A stretch of 64,000 nt of DNA from Bradyrhizobium prioriisuperbiae (GTDB lineage Bacteria > Pseudomonadota > Alphaproteobacteria > Rhizobiales > Xanthobacteraceae), in assembly GCF_032397745.1 (NCBI RefSeq), contig NZ_CP135921.1, forward strand, positions 1,550,001-1,614,000. Reading direction: 5' to 3'. The stretch's first letter is position 1. The number at the start of each line of letters is the position of its first letter. The position numbers and the translations under genes are program-made. Of this stretch, positions 7,967 to 16,719 are shown in pieces. Under the pieces are notes generated by a model. The model did not search any database. It was not told the DNA's origin and worked only from the letters and a program-made list of their open reading frames with translations.

Positions 7967-10066
7967 TTGCCCACCGTTTCCCCGACACCCAGCACGGCGC
8001 AGAGCACGAACGAGGGCGAGACCCTGGTCGCGCGCAGCCGCTTTGGCATCGTCAACCTGGTGCGTGCGGTACCGATCCGCTGGCGCATCCTCTCGATCGC
8101 GGCGCTGAACTCGGCCGTTGTCCTGGTGCTGGCCGGCCTGATCTGGAGCGGCGCCAAGGTGCTGGATTCGGCATGGGACGACGTGCGGCAAGTGCGCAAG
8201 TCGGACAAGGTGCTGGCGCTGCTGGAAAGCGAAACCGGGCGCCTGCAGAACCTGATCCATCGCTACATCAACCAGCCGAGTCCGGATCTGTTCGCGGAAA
8301 TCCTGCTGCTGCGGGAAGCGGTGCTGGGAACGCTGAAGAGCCGCGCTTCCACCGACCCGATGCTGTCGGGATCGGTCGAGGAGCTCGAGCGGGTCACCGA
8401 ATCGTTCCTCGACGGGTTCGGCGAGCTGCGTTCGGTGCAGGCGACCATCGCCAAGACCTATGAGCAGCAGGTGCTAACGCCGGCCAAGGACATTGCCGGA
8501 CTCTACTCGATCATCGAAGGCGCCACCGGCCGGCGCGAGGCGCTGATCTGGCCGGCGCTTGGCAAATCGCGCGAAGCCTTCACCGCGATGCTGGTGGCGG
8601 CGAACGCCTATTATCTTTCACTTGCCAGTGAATCCGCTGAAGAGGCCCGCCGCAACACCGAGACCATTGAGCGCACCATTCCGGTCATGACGGATCTGGC
8701 CGAGAACGACCTGCAGCGCATCGCCCTGCAACGACTGAAGCAGCGCACCACGGCGCTGCGCGACGGCCTCGGCAAGCTCGCCGAGCAATTCGCATCACGC
8801 ACAGCCCTGCTGCGCAACTCGATCGACGCCAGCCAGGCTGAAACCATCGCAGCCATCGACGGGCTGTCGGTGAAGATGCGGCAGCGCGAACAGCTCGCGC
8901 AAGAAAAATTCGACCGGACGCTGGCCGACATCTCGCGCAAGGTGCTGTCGATCTCGTTGTTCTTCCTCGCCGTCATCATTGTCGCCGGCATCGTGATCGC
9001 GCTAAGCATCCGCCTGCCGCTGCAGCAGATCATGACATCGATGCAGGCGATCACGTCCGGCGATCTCGACCGCAAGGTTCAGGGCACGCATGCCGTGGAC
9101 GAAGTCGGCGCCATGGCCCGGTCGGTCGAGGTCTTCCGCGAAAATGCCATCGCCAAACGCACCGCCGAGGACGAACTGCGCGCGTCCAAGGAAAAAGCCG
9201 AGAACGCGCTTGCCGAGCTGAGCGCGGCCCAGCAGAACCTGATCGACGCGGAGCGGCTGGCCGCGCTGGGCGGCCTGGTCGCAGGTGTCGCCCATGAGGT
9301 CAACAATCCGATCGGCATCAGCCTCACGGTGGCATCGAGCTTTGCCCGGCGCACCGAAATGTTCGCCAACGATCTGAATGGGAGCGCACCGCTGCGGCGC
9401 TCGCAGCTCGACGAATTCATTCGCCTGTCGCGCGATGCCGCCCAGCAATTGGTCGGCAACCTGCAGCGCGCCGGTGAACTGATCCAGTCTTTCAAGCAGG
9501 TCGCTGTCGACCGATCCCATGCCGAGCAGCGAGAATTCGAATTGCGCGAAGCCACTGACCAGATCGTCGCCAGCCTCAGGCCGGTGCTGAAGAAGGCCCC
9601 GATCACGGTGGCCGTCGACGTGCCGGACGACCTGTTTCTCAACAGCTATCCTGGCTCCTACGGGCAGGTTCTGACCAATCTGTTCCTCAACGCCGCCACC
9701 CACGCGTTTCCCGACGGACGCGCCGGCACGATCAGCATCAGTGCGGCGCCGCATGGCACCGGCGATATCGAGCTGGTGTTCGCCGATGACGGCGTCGGCA
9801 TGACGTCCGAGGTGCAGCGGCAGGCGTTCGATCCGTTCTTCACTACCCGCCGCAGCGAAGGCGGCACCGGGCTCGGCCTGCATATCGTCTACAATCTGGT
9901 CATCCAGCAGCTCGGCGGACGCATGAGACTGGAGTCACGGCCGGGACTGGGCACAACATTTCGCATTATCATCCCGAGAAACGCCCTGCGCGGCTCGGGA
10001 TCCACCAGCAACGCAACAGAACGCGGAACAACGCAATGGCCGACCAGGACGATGTCCTCCATTTGA
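7967..10066 (+). CDS. membrane sensor histidine kinase with TorS-like layout
   Basis: A 699-aa kinase starting at TTG 7967. Membrane helix 1 is about residues 41-62. A long helical periplasmic region of about 260 residues follows, then membrane helix 2 (about 325-347), a HAMP domain (about 345-400) and a coiled coil (about 395-435). The phosphoacceptor is His443 in GVAHEVNNPIG, and the ATPase domain has DDGVGMTS and GGTGLGLHIVYNLV near the C-terminus. The all-helical sensor region flanked by two helices resembles TorS, which reads a periplasmic binding protein. It follows a DctP-type gene and overlaps the next gene by 31 bases. Confidence 0.85.
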   Translation: MPTVSPTPSTAQSTNEGETLVARSRFGIVNLVRAVPIRWRILSIAALNSAVVLVLAGLIWSGAKVLDSAWDDVRQVRKSDKVLALLESETGRLQNLIHRYINQPSPDLFAEILLLREAVLGTLKSRASTDPMLSGSVEELERVTESFLDGFGELRSVQATIAKTYEQQVLTPAKDIAGLYSIIEGATGRREALIWPALGKSREAFTAMLVAANAYYLSLASESAEEARRNTETIERTIPVMTDLAENDLQRIALQRLKQRTTALRDGLGKLAEQFASRTALLRNSIDASQAETIAAIDGLSVKMRQREQLAQEKFDRTLADISRKVLSISLFFLAVIIVAGIVIALSIRLPLQQIMTSMQAITSGDLDRKVQGTHAVDEVGAMARSVEVFRENAIAKRTAEDELRASKEKAENALAELSAAQQNLIDAERLAALGGLVAGVAHEVNNPIGISLTVASSFARRTEMFANDLNGSAPLRRSQLDEFIRLSRDAAQQLVGNLQRAGELIQSFKQVAVDRSHAEQREFELREATDQIVASLRPVLKKAPITVAVDVPDDLFLNSYPGSYGQVLTNLFLNAATHAFPDGRAGTISISAAPHGTGDIELVFADDGVGMTSEVQRQAFDPFFTTRRSEGGTGLGLHIVYNLVIQQLGGRMRLESRPGLGTTFRIIIPRNALRGSGSTSNATERGTTQWPTRTMSSI

Positions 10067-11781
10067 TCGACGACTCCGGCCACGCGCCGGAGACAATCAC
10101 CGGCCGCAAATGGAAGATCGCCGTGATCGATGACGATCATGCCGTGCACGAAGGCACGCGCTTTGCGCTGAGCGACTACAACCTCAACGGCCAGACGCTC
10201 GAAATTCTTTCAGCGTACTCCGCCGCCGACGGCCGGCTGCTGTTGCGGGAGCACCCCGACATCGCCGCCGTGCTGCTCGACGTGATCATGGAGACAGATG
10301 CCGCGGGTCTTGAACTCGTGCAGTACATTCGCAACGAGCTGAAGAACGAGACCGTGCGCATCATCCTGCGCACGGGACAGCCCGGGCAGGCGCCGGAGCG
10401 CCGCGTCATCGTGGACTATGACATCAACGACTATAAAGCGAAGACCGAGCTCACCGCCGACAAGCTGTTCACGTCACTGACCGCGGCGTTACGCAGCTAC
10501 CAGCAGCTGGAACGGATGGTGCAGACCCGGCGCGGCCTCGAGATCATCATCGATGCCGCCTCCACTTTGTACGACTTCAAGTCGATGCAGCGCCTGGCCG
10601 AAGGCGTGCTGACGCAGATCACTTCGCTGCTGAACGTCGATTGCGCGGGGATTCTGGTGCTGCGCGACGGCGGCGACGTCGGCGACACGTTCTCAGTCCT
10701 TGCCGGCTCCGGCTGCTATAGCCGTTTTACCGGCTGCGATGCGTCGCGCCAGCTCGATATCGAGCTCCGCAACATGGTGGAGGCCGCATTCCACCGTCGC
10801 CGGCACGAGTTCGCCGATCATCGCACCGTGCTCTATGTGCGCACCGGCAGCGGCCGGGAGGTGATCGTGCTGCTCGAATCCGCCAAGGAGCTGTTGGATA
10901 CCGACCGCGCACTGGTCGAGATTTTCGGCAGTCGGCTGTCGATCGCGTTCGACAACGTCATCCTTTACCAGCAGCTGCAGGACGCCAACGCGCAGCTCGA
11001 GGGCCGCGTGACGGAGCGAACCCGCGCGCTGATGACCGCCAACCGCCGGCTGTCCTCGCAGTGGCTGCGGCTGCAGCGCGCCAATGCCTTCAAGAACGAG
11101 GTGCTGGGCACCGTCGCTCACGACCTGAAGAATCCACTCGGCGTGATCCTCGGACGCACCGAAATGCTGAGTGAATTGATCAGCGTCGATTCCGCCCGGG
11201 AGCACGTCGTGGCGCAGGTCGATCACATCCGCGACGCCACCAAGCGGCTGACCACCATGGTCGATCACCTGATTTCCGATGCGATGGCGGATGCCTTCGA
11301 CATCACCATTCGCCGCGAGCCGGTGGACATCGCCCTTCTGGTCACCGAAGTGGCGGAAGCAAACCAGCCTCTGGCGGTCAACAAACAGCAATCGCTGACG
11401 GTCTCGGCGCCGACCAACCAGATGGCGATGTGCGATTCCGACCGGATGCGAGAGGCGATCGACAACCTGGTCAGCAACGCCATCAAATACAGCCCGATCG
11501 GCGGCAAGATCTCGCTGGCCGTCGCCCATGATGCGGAGCAACTGACCATTCGCGTCACCGATCAAGGCGCCGGCCTTTCGCCCGAAGACATCGGACGGCT
11601 GTTCGGCCGCTTCCAGCGGCTGTCCGCCAAGCCGACCGCGGGCGAAAGCTCCACCGGTCTCGGCCTCTCCATCGTCAAACGGATCATCGACATGCACGGT
11701 GGCAACGTCTCCGCGCACAGCGCCGGCCCCGGTCAGGGCGCCACCTTCTCCATCACGTTGCCCAACAAGAAAACGGACTGA
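10036..11781 (+). CDS. REC-DUF3369-histidine kinase hybrid protein
   Basis: A 581-aa cytoplasmic protein with an unusual order: a receiver domain first (about 25-150; acidic pair in VIDDDH, phosphoacceptor Asp82 in LLDVIMET, Lys in YKAKTEL), then a DUF3369-like GAF region (about 165-320), a coiled coil, and a histidine kinase (His362 in VAHDLKNPLG; ATPase motifs DQGAGLSPED and TGLGLSIVKRI). No membrane helix is seen. It could take phosphate from the upstream kinase and also phosphorylate the downstream regulator. The start ATG at 10036 overlaps the upstream kinase gene; the next gene starts 1 base after its stop. Confidence 0.88.
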   Translation: MADQDDVLHLIDDSGHAPETITGRKWKIAVIDDDHAVHEGTRFALSDYNLNGQTLEILSAYSAADGRLLLREHPDIAAVLLDVIMETDAAGLELVQYIRNELKNETVRIILRTGQPGQAPERRVIVDYDINDYKAKTELTADKLFTSLTAALRSYQQLERMVQTRRGLEIIIDAASTLYDFKSMQRLAEGVLTQITSLLNVDCAGILVLRDGGDVGDTFSVLAGSGCYSRFTGCDASRQLDIELRNMVEAAFHRRRHEFADHRTVLYVRTGSGREVIVLLESAKELLDTDRALVEIFGSRLSIAFDNVILYQQLQDANAQLEGRVTERTRALMTANRRLSSQWLRLQRANAFKNEVLGTVAHDLKNPLGVILGRTEMLSELISVDSAREHVVAQVDHIRDATKRLTTMVDHLISDAMADAFDITIRREPVDIALLVTEVAEANQPLAVNKQQSLTVSAPTNQMAMCDSDRMREAIDNLVSNAIKYSPIGGKISLAVAHDAEQLTIRVTDQGAGLSPEDIGRLFGRFQRLSAKPTAGESSTGLGLSIVKRIIDMHGGNVSAHSAGPGQGATFSITLPNKKTD

Positions 11782-11782
11782 C

Positions 11783-12523
11783 ATGAGCCAGACGCCACAC
11801 ATCATTATTGTCGACGATGAAGCGCCGGCGCGCGAAATGGTGGGCGACTATCTGCGCATGCACGGATTTGGCGTCACGCTTTGCGACGGCGGCAAAAGCC
11901 TGCGCAGCGCCATCGAGATCGGCATGCCCGATCTGGTGGTGCTCGATCTGAACATGCCTGAGGAAGACGGGCTTTCGATCATTCGCGACCTGAAAAGCCG
12001 AATGAATGTTCCGGTCATCATGCTGACGGCCACCGCAAGCCCGATCGACCGGGTCGTGGGCCTCGAACTCGGCGCCGACGACTATCTCGCCAAGCCCTGC
12101 GAGCTGCGCGAACTGATGGCGCGGATCCGTTCGGTGTTGCGCCGAAGCGCTCCCGCAAAGGGCTCTGCGGCCGGCCCGGCGGAGGCCGCCAAGACCTCGA
12201 AAGACGCCTTGGTCCGGTTCGGAACCAAGTGGCTCGATCTCGATGCCCAGGCGCTGCGGGACGACGAAGGCAACGAGCACCCGCTGACGGCCTCGGAGTA
12301 CGGGCTGCTCAAAGTGTTCGCCGCCAACCCGAAGCGGGTGCTGTCCCGTGAACGGCTGCTCGAACTGGCAAATGCCAGGGATAGCGAGGCTTTTGACCGG
12401 GCCGTCGACCTGCGGATCATGCGGATCAGGCGCAAGATCGAGCCGGATCCGGCCCGCCCGAGCGTGATCCGGACCATTCGTGGCGGCGGCTACCTTTTCT
12501 CGCCGACCGACGAAAAGGGCTAA
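11783..12523 (+). CDS. OmpR/TorR-family response regulator
   Basis: A 246-aa DNA-binding output protein. The receiver domain (1-120) has IIIVDDE, phosphoacceptor Asp55 in VVLDLNMPEEDG, Thr in MLTATAS and Lys in LAKPCE. The C-terminal winged helix (about 145-246) has TASEYGLLKVFAANPKRVLSRERLLELA and the closing IRTIRGGGYLFSP. The ATG at 11783 is one base after the stop of the hybrid kinase, so these genes form one operon with the DctP-type protein and the membrane kinase. Target genes are not evident; the divergent ugpB-like gene and the dctP promoter are candidates. Confidence 0.92.
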   Translation: MSQTPHIIIVDDEAPAREMVGDYLRMHGFGVTLCDGGKSLRSAIEIGMPDLVVLDLNMPEEDGLSIIRDLKSRMNVPVIMLTATASPIDRVVGLELGADDYLAKPCELRELMARIRSVLRRSAPAKGSAAGPAEAAKTSKDALVRFGTKWLDLDAQALRDDEGNEHPLTASEYGLLKVFAANPKRVLSRERLLELANARDSEAFDRAVDLRIMRIRRKIEPDPARPSVIRTIRGGGYLFSPTDEKG

Positions 12524-12813
12524 AACCGCGCCCCGTCCGACAGGCTGGCAACGAGAACCCGCCATATCGCTCGAAAATGCTCTTCTTTTTCGTGCCGACG
12601 GCCGTGGAACCAAAAGGCCCGCGCGACAATGGCTTGACGGGTAATATTGAAATCATTGAGTTTTTTGGCCTATTGTTTCGTCGGACCTGTCGCGGCGAAA
12701 CAAAAAGGTCCGGTCATGAAACCATTTTCCGCTTTCCGCGGAAACGGGATGAAACGCAGGTCCCTTATCAATCTCCCCAACGACGCGCGCCGAAGCGCGA
12801 GAGGGAGCCGATC
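12524..12813. other. leader region of the ECF sigma factor gene
   Basis: This 290-base stretch separates the response regulator from the sigma factor. It has an imperfect hairpin (TTGTTTCG at 12673-12680 with CGAAACAA at 12696-12703) and a locally A+T-rich patch near 12640-12675, which probably holds the promoter. I could not fix a convincing -35/-10 pair. The open frame that runs through it into the sigma factor has no family features before 12814. Confidence 0.4.
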
Positions 12814-13425
12814 ATGCAGACCGCATTCGCAATCACCAACGCAGCCGCCCAAGGCGTTCTCGCCGCTCAGGCCACGTCGGATGAGATGTTGATCGAGAGC
12901 ATCGCCGACGGTGAAAAGGGCGCAATGCACATCCTCTATGCCCGTCATCACGTCCGCGCCTATCGCTTCATTCTCCGGATCGTCCGGGACGCTTCGATCG
13001 CCGAGGACCTGGTCAGCCAAGTCTTTCTGGACGTGTGGCGCACCGCCGGCCAGTTCGAGCAGCGCTCGCAGGTGTCGACCTGGATCCTGTCAATCGCCCG
13101 TTTCAAGGCTCTCACCGCCCTGCGCCAGCGCCGCTTCGAGGATATCGAGCAGGACGAGGTGATGCAGATCGCCGATGAAAACGATACCCCGGAAGCCGCG
13201 TTCGATCGCTCCAGGACCAGCGCCATGCTGCGCGCCTGCATGAACAAGCTGTCGGACGCCCATCGCGAAGTGATCGATCTCGTCTACTACCACGAGAAGT
13301 CGGTGGAAGAAGCCGGCGCGATCATCGGTATTCCGCAGGCGACCGTGAAGACCCGCATGTTCTATGCCCGCAAGGCGCTGGCGGAGCTGCTCAAGAGCCA
13401 GGGCATCGACGGCCTGGCCGCATAA
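12814..13425 (+). CDS. ECF-type RNA polymerase sigma factor
   Basis: A 203-aa sigma-70 family protein. The ATG at 12814 is chosen because family-like sequence starts there (LIESIADGEKGAMHILYARH) and GAGGGAG lies just upstream; the open frame extends further without homology. Region 2 is about residues 25-95 (RFILRIVRDASIAEDLVSQVFLDVWR...STWILSIARFKAL). Region 4 is about 130-185 (LSDAHREVIDLVYYHEKSVEEAGAIIGIPQATVKTRMFYAR). No anti-sigma gene is visible; instead a 70-aa exported protein follows after 10 bases, a pairing that suggests a response at the cell envelope. It is not the EcfG general-stress type by layout. Confidence 0.92.
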   Translation: MQTAFAITNAAAQGVLAAQATSDEMLIESIADGEKGAMHILYARHHVRAYRFILRIVRDASIAEDLVSQVFLDVWRTAGQFEQRSQVSTWILSIARFKALTALRQRRFEDIEQDEVMQIADENDTPEAAFDRSRTSAMLRACMNKLSDAHREVIDLVYYHEKSVEEAGAIIGIPQATVKTRMFYARKALAELLKSQGIDGLAA

Positions 13426-13435
13426 GGAGAGCACC

Positions 13436-13648
13436 ATGCTGAAGCCAAGTCTTCTGAAGTCAAGTCTTCGCTTTTTCATCGTCCCGCTCGGCGCGATCTC
13501 CATGCTTGCGACACAGGCGAGCCAGAACCCGCAGCTCCGCGCCCAGCGCGATGGCGGAGCCAGCACAGTGCGCGAACAAGTGACCGATTGCAGCTTCAAG
13601 AGCTCGGCGGATGTCTGCGTCATTACTCCCGGCATTGATGTTCGCTAA
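13436..13648 (+). CDS. 70-aa exported protein linked to the ECF sigma factor
   Basis: A short protein starting 10 bases after the sigma factor stop, with GGAGA in good position before its ATG at 13436. Residues 8-30 form a signal or membrane segment (KSSLRFFIVPLGAISMLATQ). The mature part is polar with two cysteines (TDCSFKSSADVCV). I do not recognise a family. The tight spacing and the terminator just after it show it is co-transcribed with the sigma factor. It could be a target or a modulator of that sigma factor. Confidence 0.7.
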   Translation: MLKPSLLKSSLRFFIVPLGAISMLATQASQNPQLRAQRDGGASTVREQVTDCSFKSSADVCVITPGIDVR

Positions 13649-13663
13649 TTCTTCTTTCTGACT

Positions 13664-13718
13664 AAACACCTCCAAACGGCCCAAGCGGGATGCCCCCCGT
13701 CCGGGCCTTGGTGTTTTT
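13664..13718 (+). terminator. intrinsic terminator after the ECF sigma operon
   Basis: AAACACC at 13664-13670 pairs with GGTGTTT at 13710-13716; inside, CCAA/TTGG and GGCCC/GGGCC also pair, with a G+C-rich core. The 3' arm runs into five T bases (13714-13718). It starts 15 bases after the stop of the 70-aa gene. Confidence 0.75.
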
Positions 13719-13848
13719 GGGCCCCGCGCCAGATCGGTTTGATCCGCTTCACGCACACGTGAGGCCGGCGGTGTAACGCCGGGGACGTGCACCACGAAGA
13801 TCGATCCATGCCCGCTTATCACGAGCGGCCTGCCTGATCGGTGTAACC

Positions 13849-14550
13849 TTGCCGGATCTCCTCCTTGCGCTGCTTGCCGGCGTTGTAACCATCGCCGCAC
13901 CGTGCACCCTGCCGGTGCTGCCGATCCTGCTCGGCGCATCCGTCAGCCAGGACAGCAAGACCAGACCGGCTTTCATTGCACTCGGCTTTGTCGCCTCGTT
14001 CGCTGCGGTGGCGCTGCTGCTCAGCTCGCTCACGCGCGCCTTCGGTGTCGATCCGAATATTCTGCGCACCTTTGCAATCATCCTGCTTGCGGCCTTCGGC
14101 ATGCTGATGCTCTGGCCGGCGCCGTTCGAGTGGCTGACGACGCAGATCGCGGGCCTGTCTCATGGTTTGCAGGGCCGTCGCCTTGGCGACCACTCCGGCA
14201 ATATTGGCGGCTTCGTCCTCGGCGCCACGCTGGGCCTGGTGTGGACGCCTTGCGCTGGTCCGGTGCTCGGATCGATCCTGACCGTGATCGCGACTGCCGG
14301 CTCGTTTGGCTGGTCCGGCGTGCTGCTGCTGGCCTACGCGGTCGGTGCAGCCATTCCCATGCTTGCAATCGCCTATGGCGGCCAGGCCGTCACCACCCGC
14401 GTCCGCAGCGTCGCGCGTTTCGCTCCGCGATTGCAGCAGGCTTTCGGCATCATCGTGATCGCCTTCGCGGCCGCCATGTACTTTCAGTACGACACGGAAA
14501 TCGCGGCATGGCTGACGGAATTTTATCCAAGCGGCCAGACCGGCCTCTAA
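13849..14550 (+). CDS. CcdA-like thiol-disulfide membrane protein
   Basis: A 233-aa inner-membrane protein with about six helices that passes reducing power from the cytoplasm to periplasmic thioredoxin-like proteins. The two conserved cysteines are seen: Cys19 in TIAAPCTLPVLPILLG and Cys135 in WTPCAGPVLG. The start is TTG at 13849; a GTG eight bases upstream is followed at once by a stop. It is followed 17 bases later by an exported thioredoxin-like gene, its probable electron acceptor. The role could be cytochrome c maturation or oxidative damage repair. Confidence 0.88.
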   Translation: MPDLLLALLAGVVTIAAPCTLPVLPILLGASVSQDSKTRPAFIALGFVASFAAVALLLSSLTRAFGVDPNILRTFAIILLAAFGMLMLWPAPFEWLTTQIAGLSHGLQGRRLGDHSGNIGGFVLGATLGLVWTPCAGPVLGSILTVIATAGSFGWSGVLLLAYAVGAAIPMLAIAYGGQAVTTRVRSVARFAPRLQQAFGIIVIAFAAAMYFQYDTEIAAWLTEFYPSGQTGL

Positions 14551-14567
14551 ACACAAGGGAGACATCC

Positions 14568-15140
14568 ATGATCCGAGCCAGAATGTTGAGAACCACATTA
14601 ACGTCCGCGGCCGTCGCCGCTCTCTGCCTGATCGGCGCTCCGAGCCTGGGCTGGAGCGAAGACGCCTCCGTCTCCGCTTCGCTCAGGCTTGCCGACACCA
14701 GCACCAGCGCGCCGGATTTCGTCGGCATCACGAGCTGGCTCAACTCCGCGCCATTGAACATCGCATCGTTGCGCGGCAAGGTGGTGCTGGTCGATTTCTG
14801 GACCTATGGCTGCATCAACTGCGTCCGCACCTTGCCGCACGTGACGCAGCTCTATGAAAAATACAAGGACAAGGGCCTGGTCGTGGTCGGTATCCACACG
14901 CCGGAATTTCCGTTCGAGCATTCCACCAGCAACGTCCAGTCCGCCCTTAAGCGGCACGGCATCCGATACCCGGTCGCACAGGACAACAATTCTGCAACCT
15001 GGAACGCGTATCGCAATCAGTACTGGCCGGCGCAGTACATCGTCGACCGCACTGGAAAGATCGTCTTTACCCATGCCGGCGAGGGCCAATACGACGAGAT
15101 CGAACGCACTATCCAGAAATTACTGAGTGCAGAAAGTTGA
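14568..15140 (+). CDS. exported thioredoxin-like (TlpA/DipZ-type) protein
   Basis: A 190-aa periplasmic redox protein. The ATG at 14568 has AGGGAGA upstream and gives a Sec signal ending about residue 30 (SLGWSED). The thioredoxin fold covers about 50-190, with VVLVDFWTYGCINCVRTLP containing the active-site pair Cys82-Ile-Asn-Cys85; the CINC form is seen in DipZ-like and related proteins. The cis-Pro region is YWPAQYIVDRTGKI. It is probably reduced by the CcdA-like protein encoded just upstream. Its client proteins are unknown. Confidence 0.9.
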   Translation: MIRARMLRTTLTSAAVAALCLIGAPSLGWSEDASVSASLRLADTSTSAPDFVGITSWLNSAPLNIASLRGKVVLVDFWTYGCINCVRTLPHVTQLYEKYKDKGLVVVGIHTPEFPFEHSTSNVQSALKRHGIRYPVAQDNNSATWNAYRNQYWPAQYIVDRTGKIVFTHAGEGQYDEIERTIQKLLSAES

Positions 15141-15294
15141 TTCGCCATCCGGTGAATGCCCTTCATTGGCCACGCTCGCTTTGTTCTGCATGCGGCGCGA
15201 GGAGCCGGTCCTGCGATAGGACAACTCGGCATATATCCATCACCGGCATGGCGTGATACATAACCGTTGCGATTCATCGTGACGGATACTCGCC

Positions 15295-16716
15295 ATGCTG
15301 GAAGGTCTCGACGCCGTCGTTCTCGCACGCGCGCAGTTTGCGTTCACGATGTCGTTCCACATCATCTTTCCGGCCTTCTCGATCGGCCTCGCCAGCTATC
15401 TCGCGGTTCTGGAAGCGTTGTGGTTGTGGAGCGGCCGTGAGGTCTTCATCAATCTGTTCAACTACTGGCTGAAGATCTTCGCGGTGGCGTTCGGCATGGG
15501 TGTCGTGTCCGGCATCGTGATGTCGTATCAATTCGGCACAAACTGGGCGGCATTTTCCGACAAGACGGGACCGGTGATCGGCCCGCTGATGGCCTATGAG
15601 GTGCTCACCGCCTTCTTCCTCGAAGCAGGCTTTCTCGGCGTAATGCTGTTCGGGTTGAAACGGGTCGGCCCCAGGCTGCATTTTTTCGCCACGCTGATGG
15701 TGGCGGTCGGCACGCTGATCTCGGCGTTCTGGATTCTGTCAGCGAACTCGTGGATGCAGACACCAGCCGGCTACGCCATCAACGCTGCCGGGCAGTACAT
15801 CGCCGCCGACTGGTGGAAGGTGATCTTCAATCCGTCATTTCCCTATCGCCTGGTGCACATGGTGCTGGCGGCCTATCTCACCACGGCCTTCGTGGTCGGC
15901 GCGGTCGGCGCTTTTCATCTGCTGCGGGACAGCGTCGGAGACGGCCCGCGCGTGATGTTCTCGATGGCGATGTGGATGGCGGCGCTGGTCGCGCCGGTCC
16001 AGATCCTGGCAGGCGACCAACACGGGCTTAACACGCTGGAGCATCAGCCCGCCAAGGTGATGGCCATGGAAGGCCACTTCCAGAGCCATCCGGATGGGGC
16101 GCCGCTGATCCTGTTCGGATTGCCGAGCCAGGATCGCGCAACCGTGGACTATGCCCTGCAGATCCCGAAGGCCTCGTCGCTGATACTCAAGCATTCGCTC
16201 GATGCACCGTTGAAAGGCCTCGACAGCGTCCCGCGCGAGAATTGGCCGTATGTGCCGATCGTGTTCTGGTCGTTCCGCATCATGGTCGGCATCGGCTTCC
16301 TGATGCTGGGCCTCGGCCTGTTCAGCCTGCTCGCACGCTGGCGCGGCGCCCTGTATCAATGGCGCCCCCTGCACTGGATGGCGCTGATGATGGGGCCCGC
16401 CGGCTTCATCGCCGTGCTGGCGGGCTGGGTCACCACCGAAGCCGGCCGGCAGCCATTCACCGTCTATGGCCTGTTGCGAACCGTCGACGCCGCATCGCCG
16501 CTCGCCGCACCGGCGGTCGCATCATCGCTGATTGCCTTTGTCATCGTCTACTTCGTGGTGTTCGCCGCTGGCGCCGTCTACATCCTGCGGCTGATGGCGG
16601 CACCACCGCATCATGGCGAGGAAGGTCCGAGCGCCGAGATGCCGGGACGTGCCGCCGGCCTGACGCCTGCGGTGGCAAGCGTCGCGGCCGGGCCGTCGCA
16701 TCAGGGGAGGACATAG
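15295..16716 (+). CDS. cioA: cytochrome bd-type quinol oxidase subunit I (CioA, short Q-loop)
   Basis: A 473-aa membrane subunit that oxidises quinol and reduces oxygen. Heme ligands can be placed: His22 (ARAQFAFTMSFHIIFP) for the high-spin hemes, His188 (YRLVHMVLAAY) and Met330 (FWSFRIMVGIG) for heme b558. The quinol motif GDQHG is present. The Q-loop between helices 6 and 7 is short, which marks the cyanide-insensitive CIO subgroup rather than E. coli CydA. It is first in a cioA-cioB-DUF2474 operon, 3 bases from cioB. CydDC assembly genes are not in view. Confidence 0.93.
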   Translation: MLEGLDAVVLARAQFAFTMSFHIIFPAFSIGLASYLAVLEALWLWSGREVFINLFNYWLKIFAVAFGMGVVSGIVMSYQFGTNWAAFSDKTGPVIGPLMAYEVLTAFFLEAGFLGVMLFGLKRVGPRLHFFATLMVAVGTLISAFWILSANSWMQTPAGYAINAAGQYIAADWWKVIFNPSFPYRLVHMVLAAYLTTAFVVGAVGAFHLLRDSVGDGPRVMFSMAMWMAALVAPVQILAGDQHGLNTLEHQPAKVMAMEGHFQSHPDGAPLILFGLPSQDRATVDYALQIPKASSLILKHSLDAPLKGLDSVPRENWPYVPIVFWSFRIMVGIGFLMLGLGLFSLLARWRGALYQWRPLHWMALMMGPAGFIAVLAGWVTTEAGRQPFTVYGLLRTVDAASPLAAPAVASSLIAFVIVYFVVFAAGAVYILRLMAAPPHHGEEGPSAEMPGRAAGLTPAVASVAAGPSHQGRT

Positions 16717-16719
16717 GCC

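Noticed and set aside
12673..12703. Terminator after the OmpR-type regulator
   Set aside because: The TTGTTTCG/CGAAACAA hairpin has a long loop and no T-run on the plus strand.
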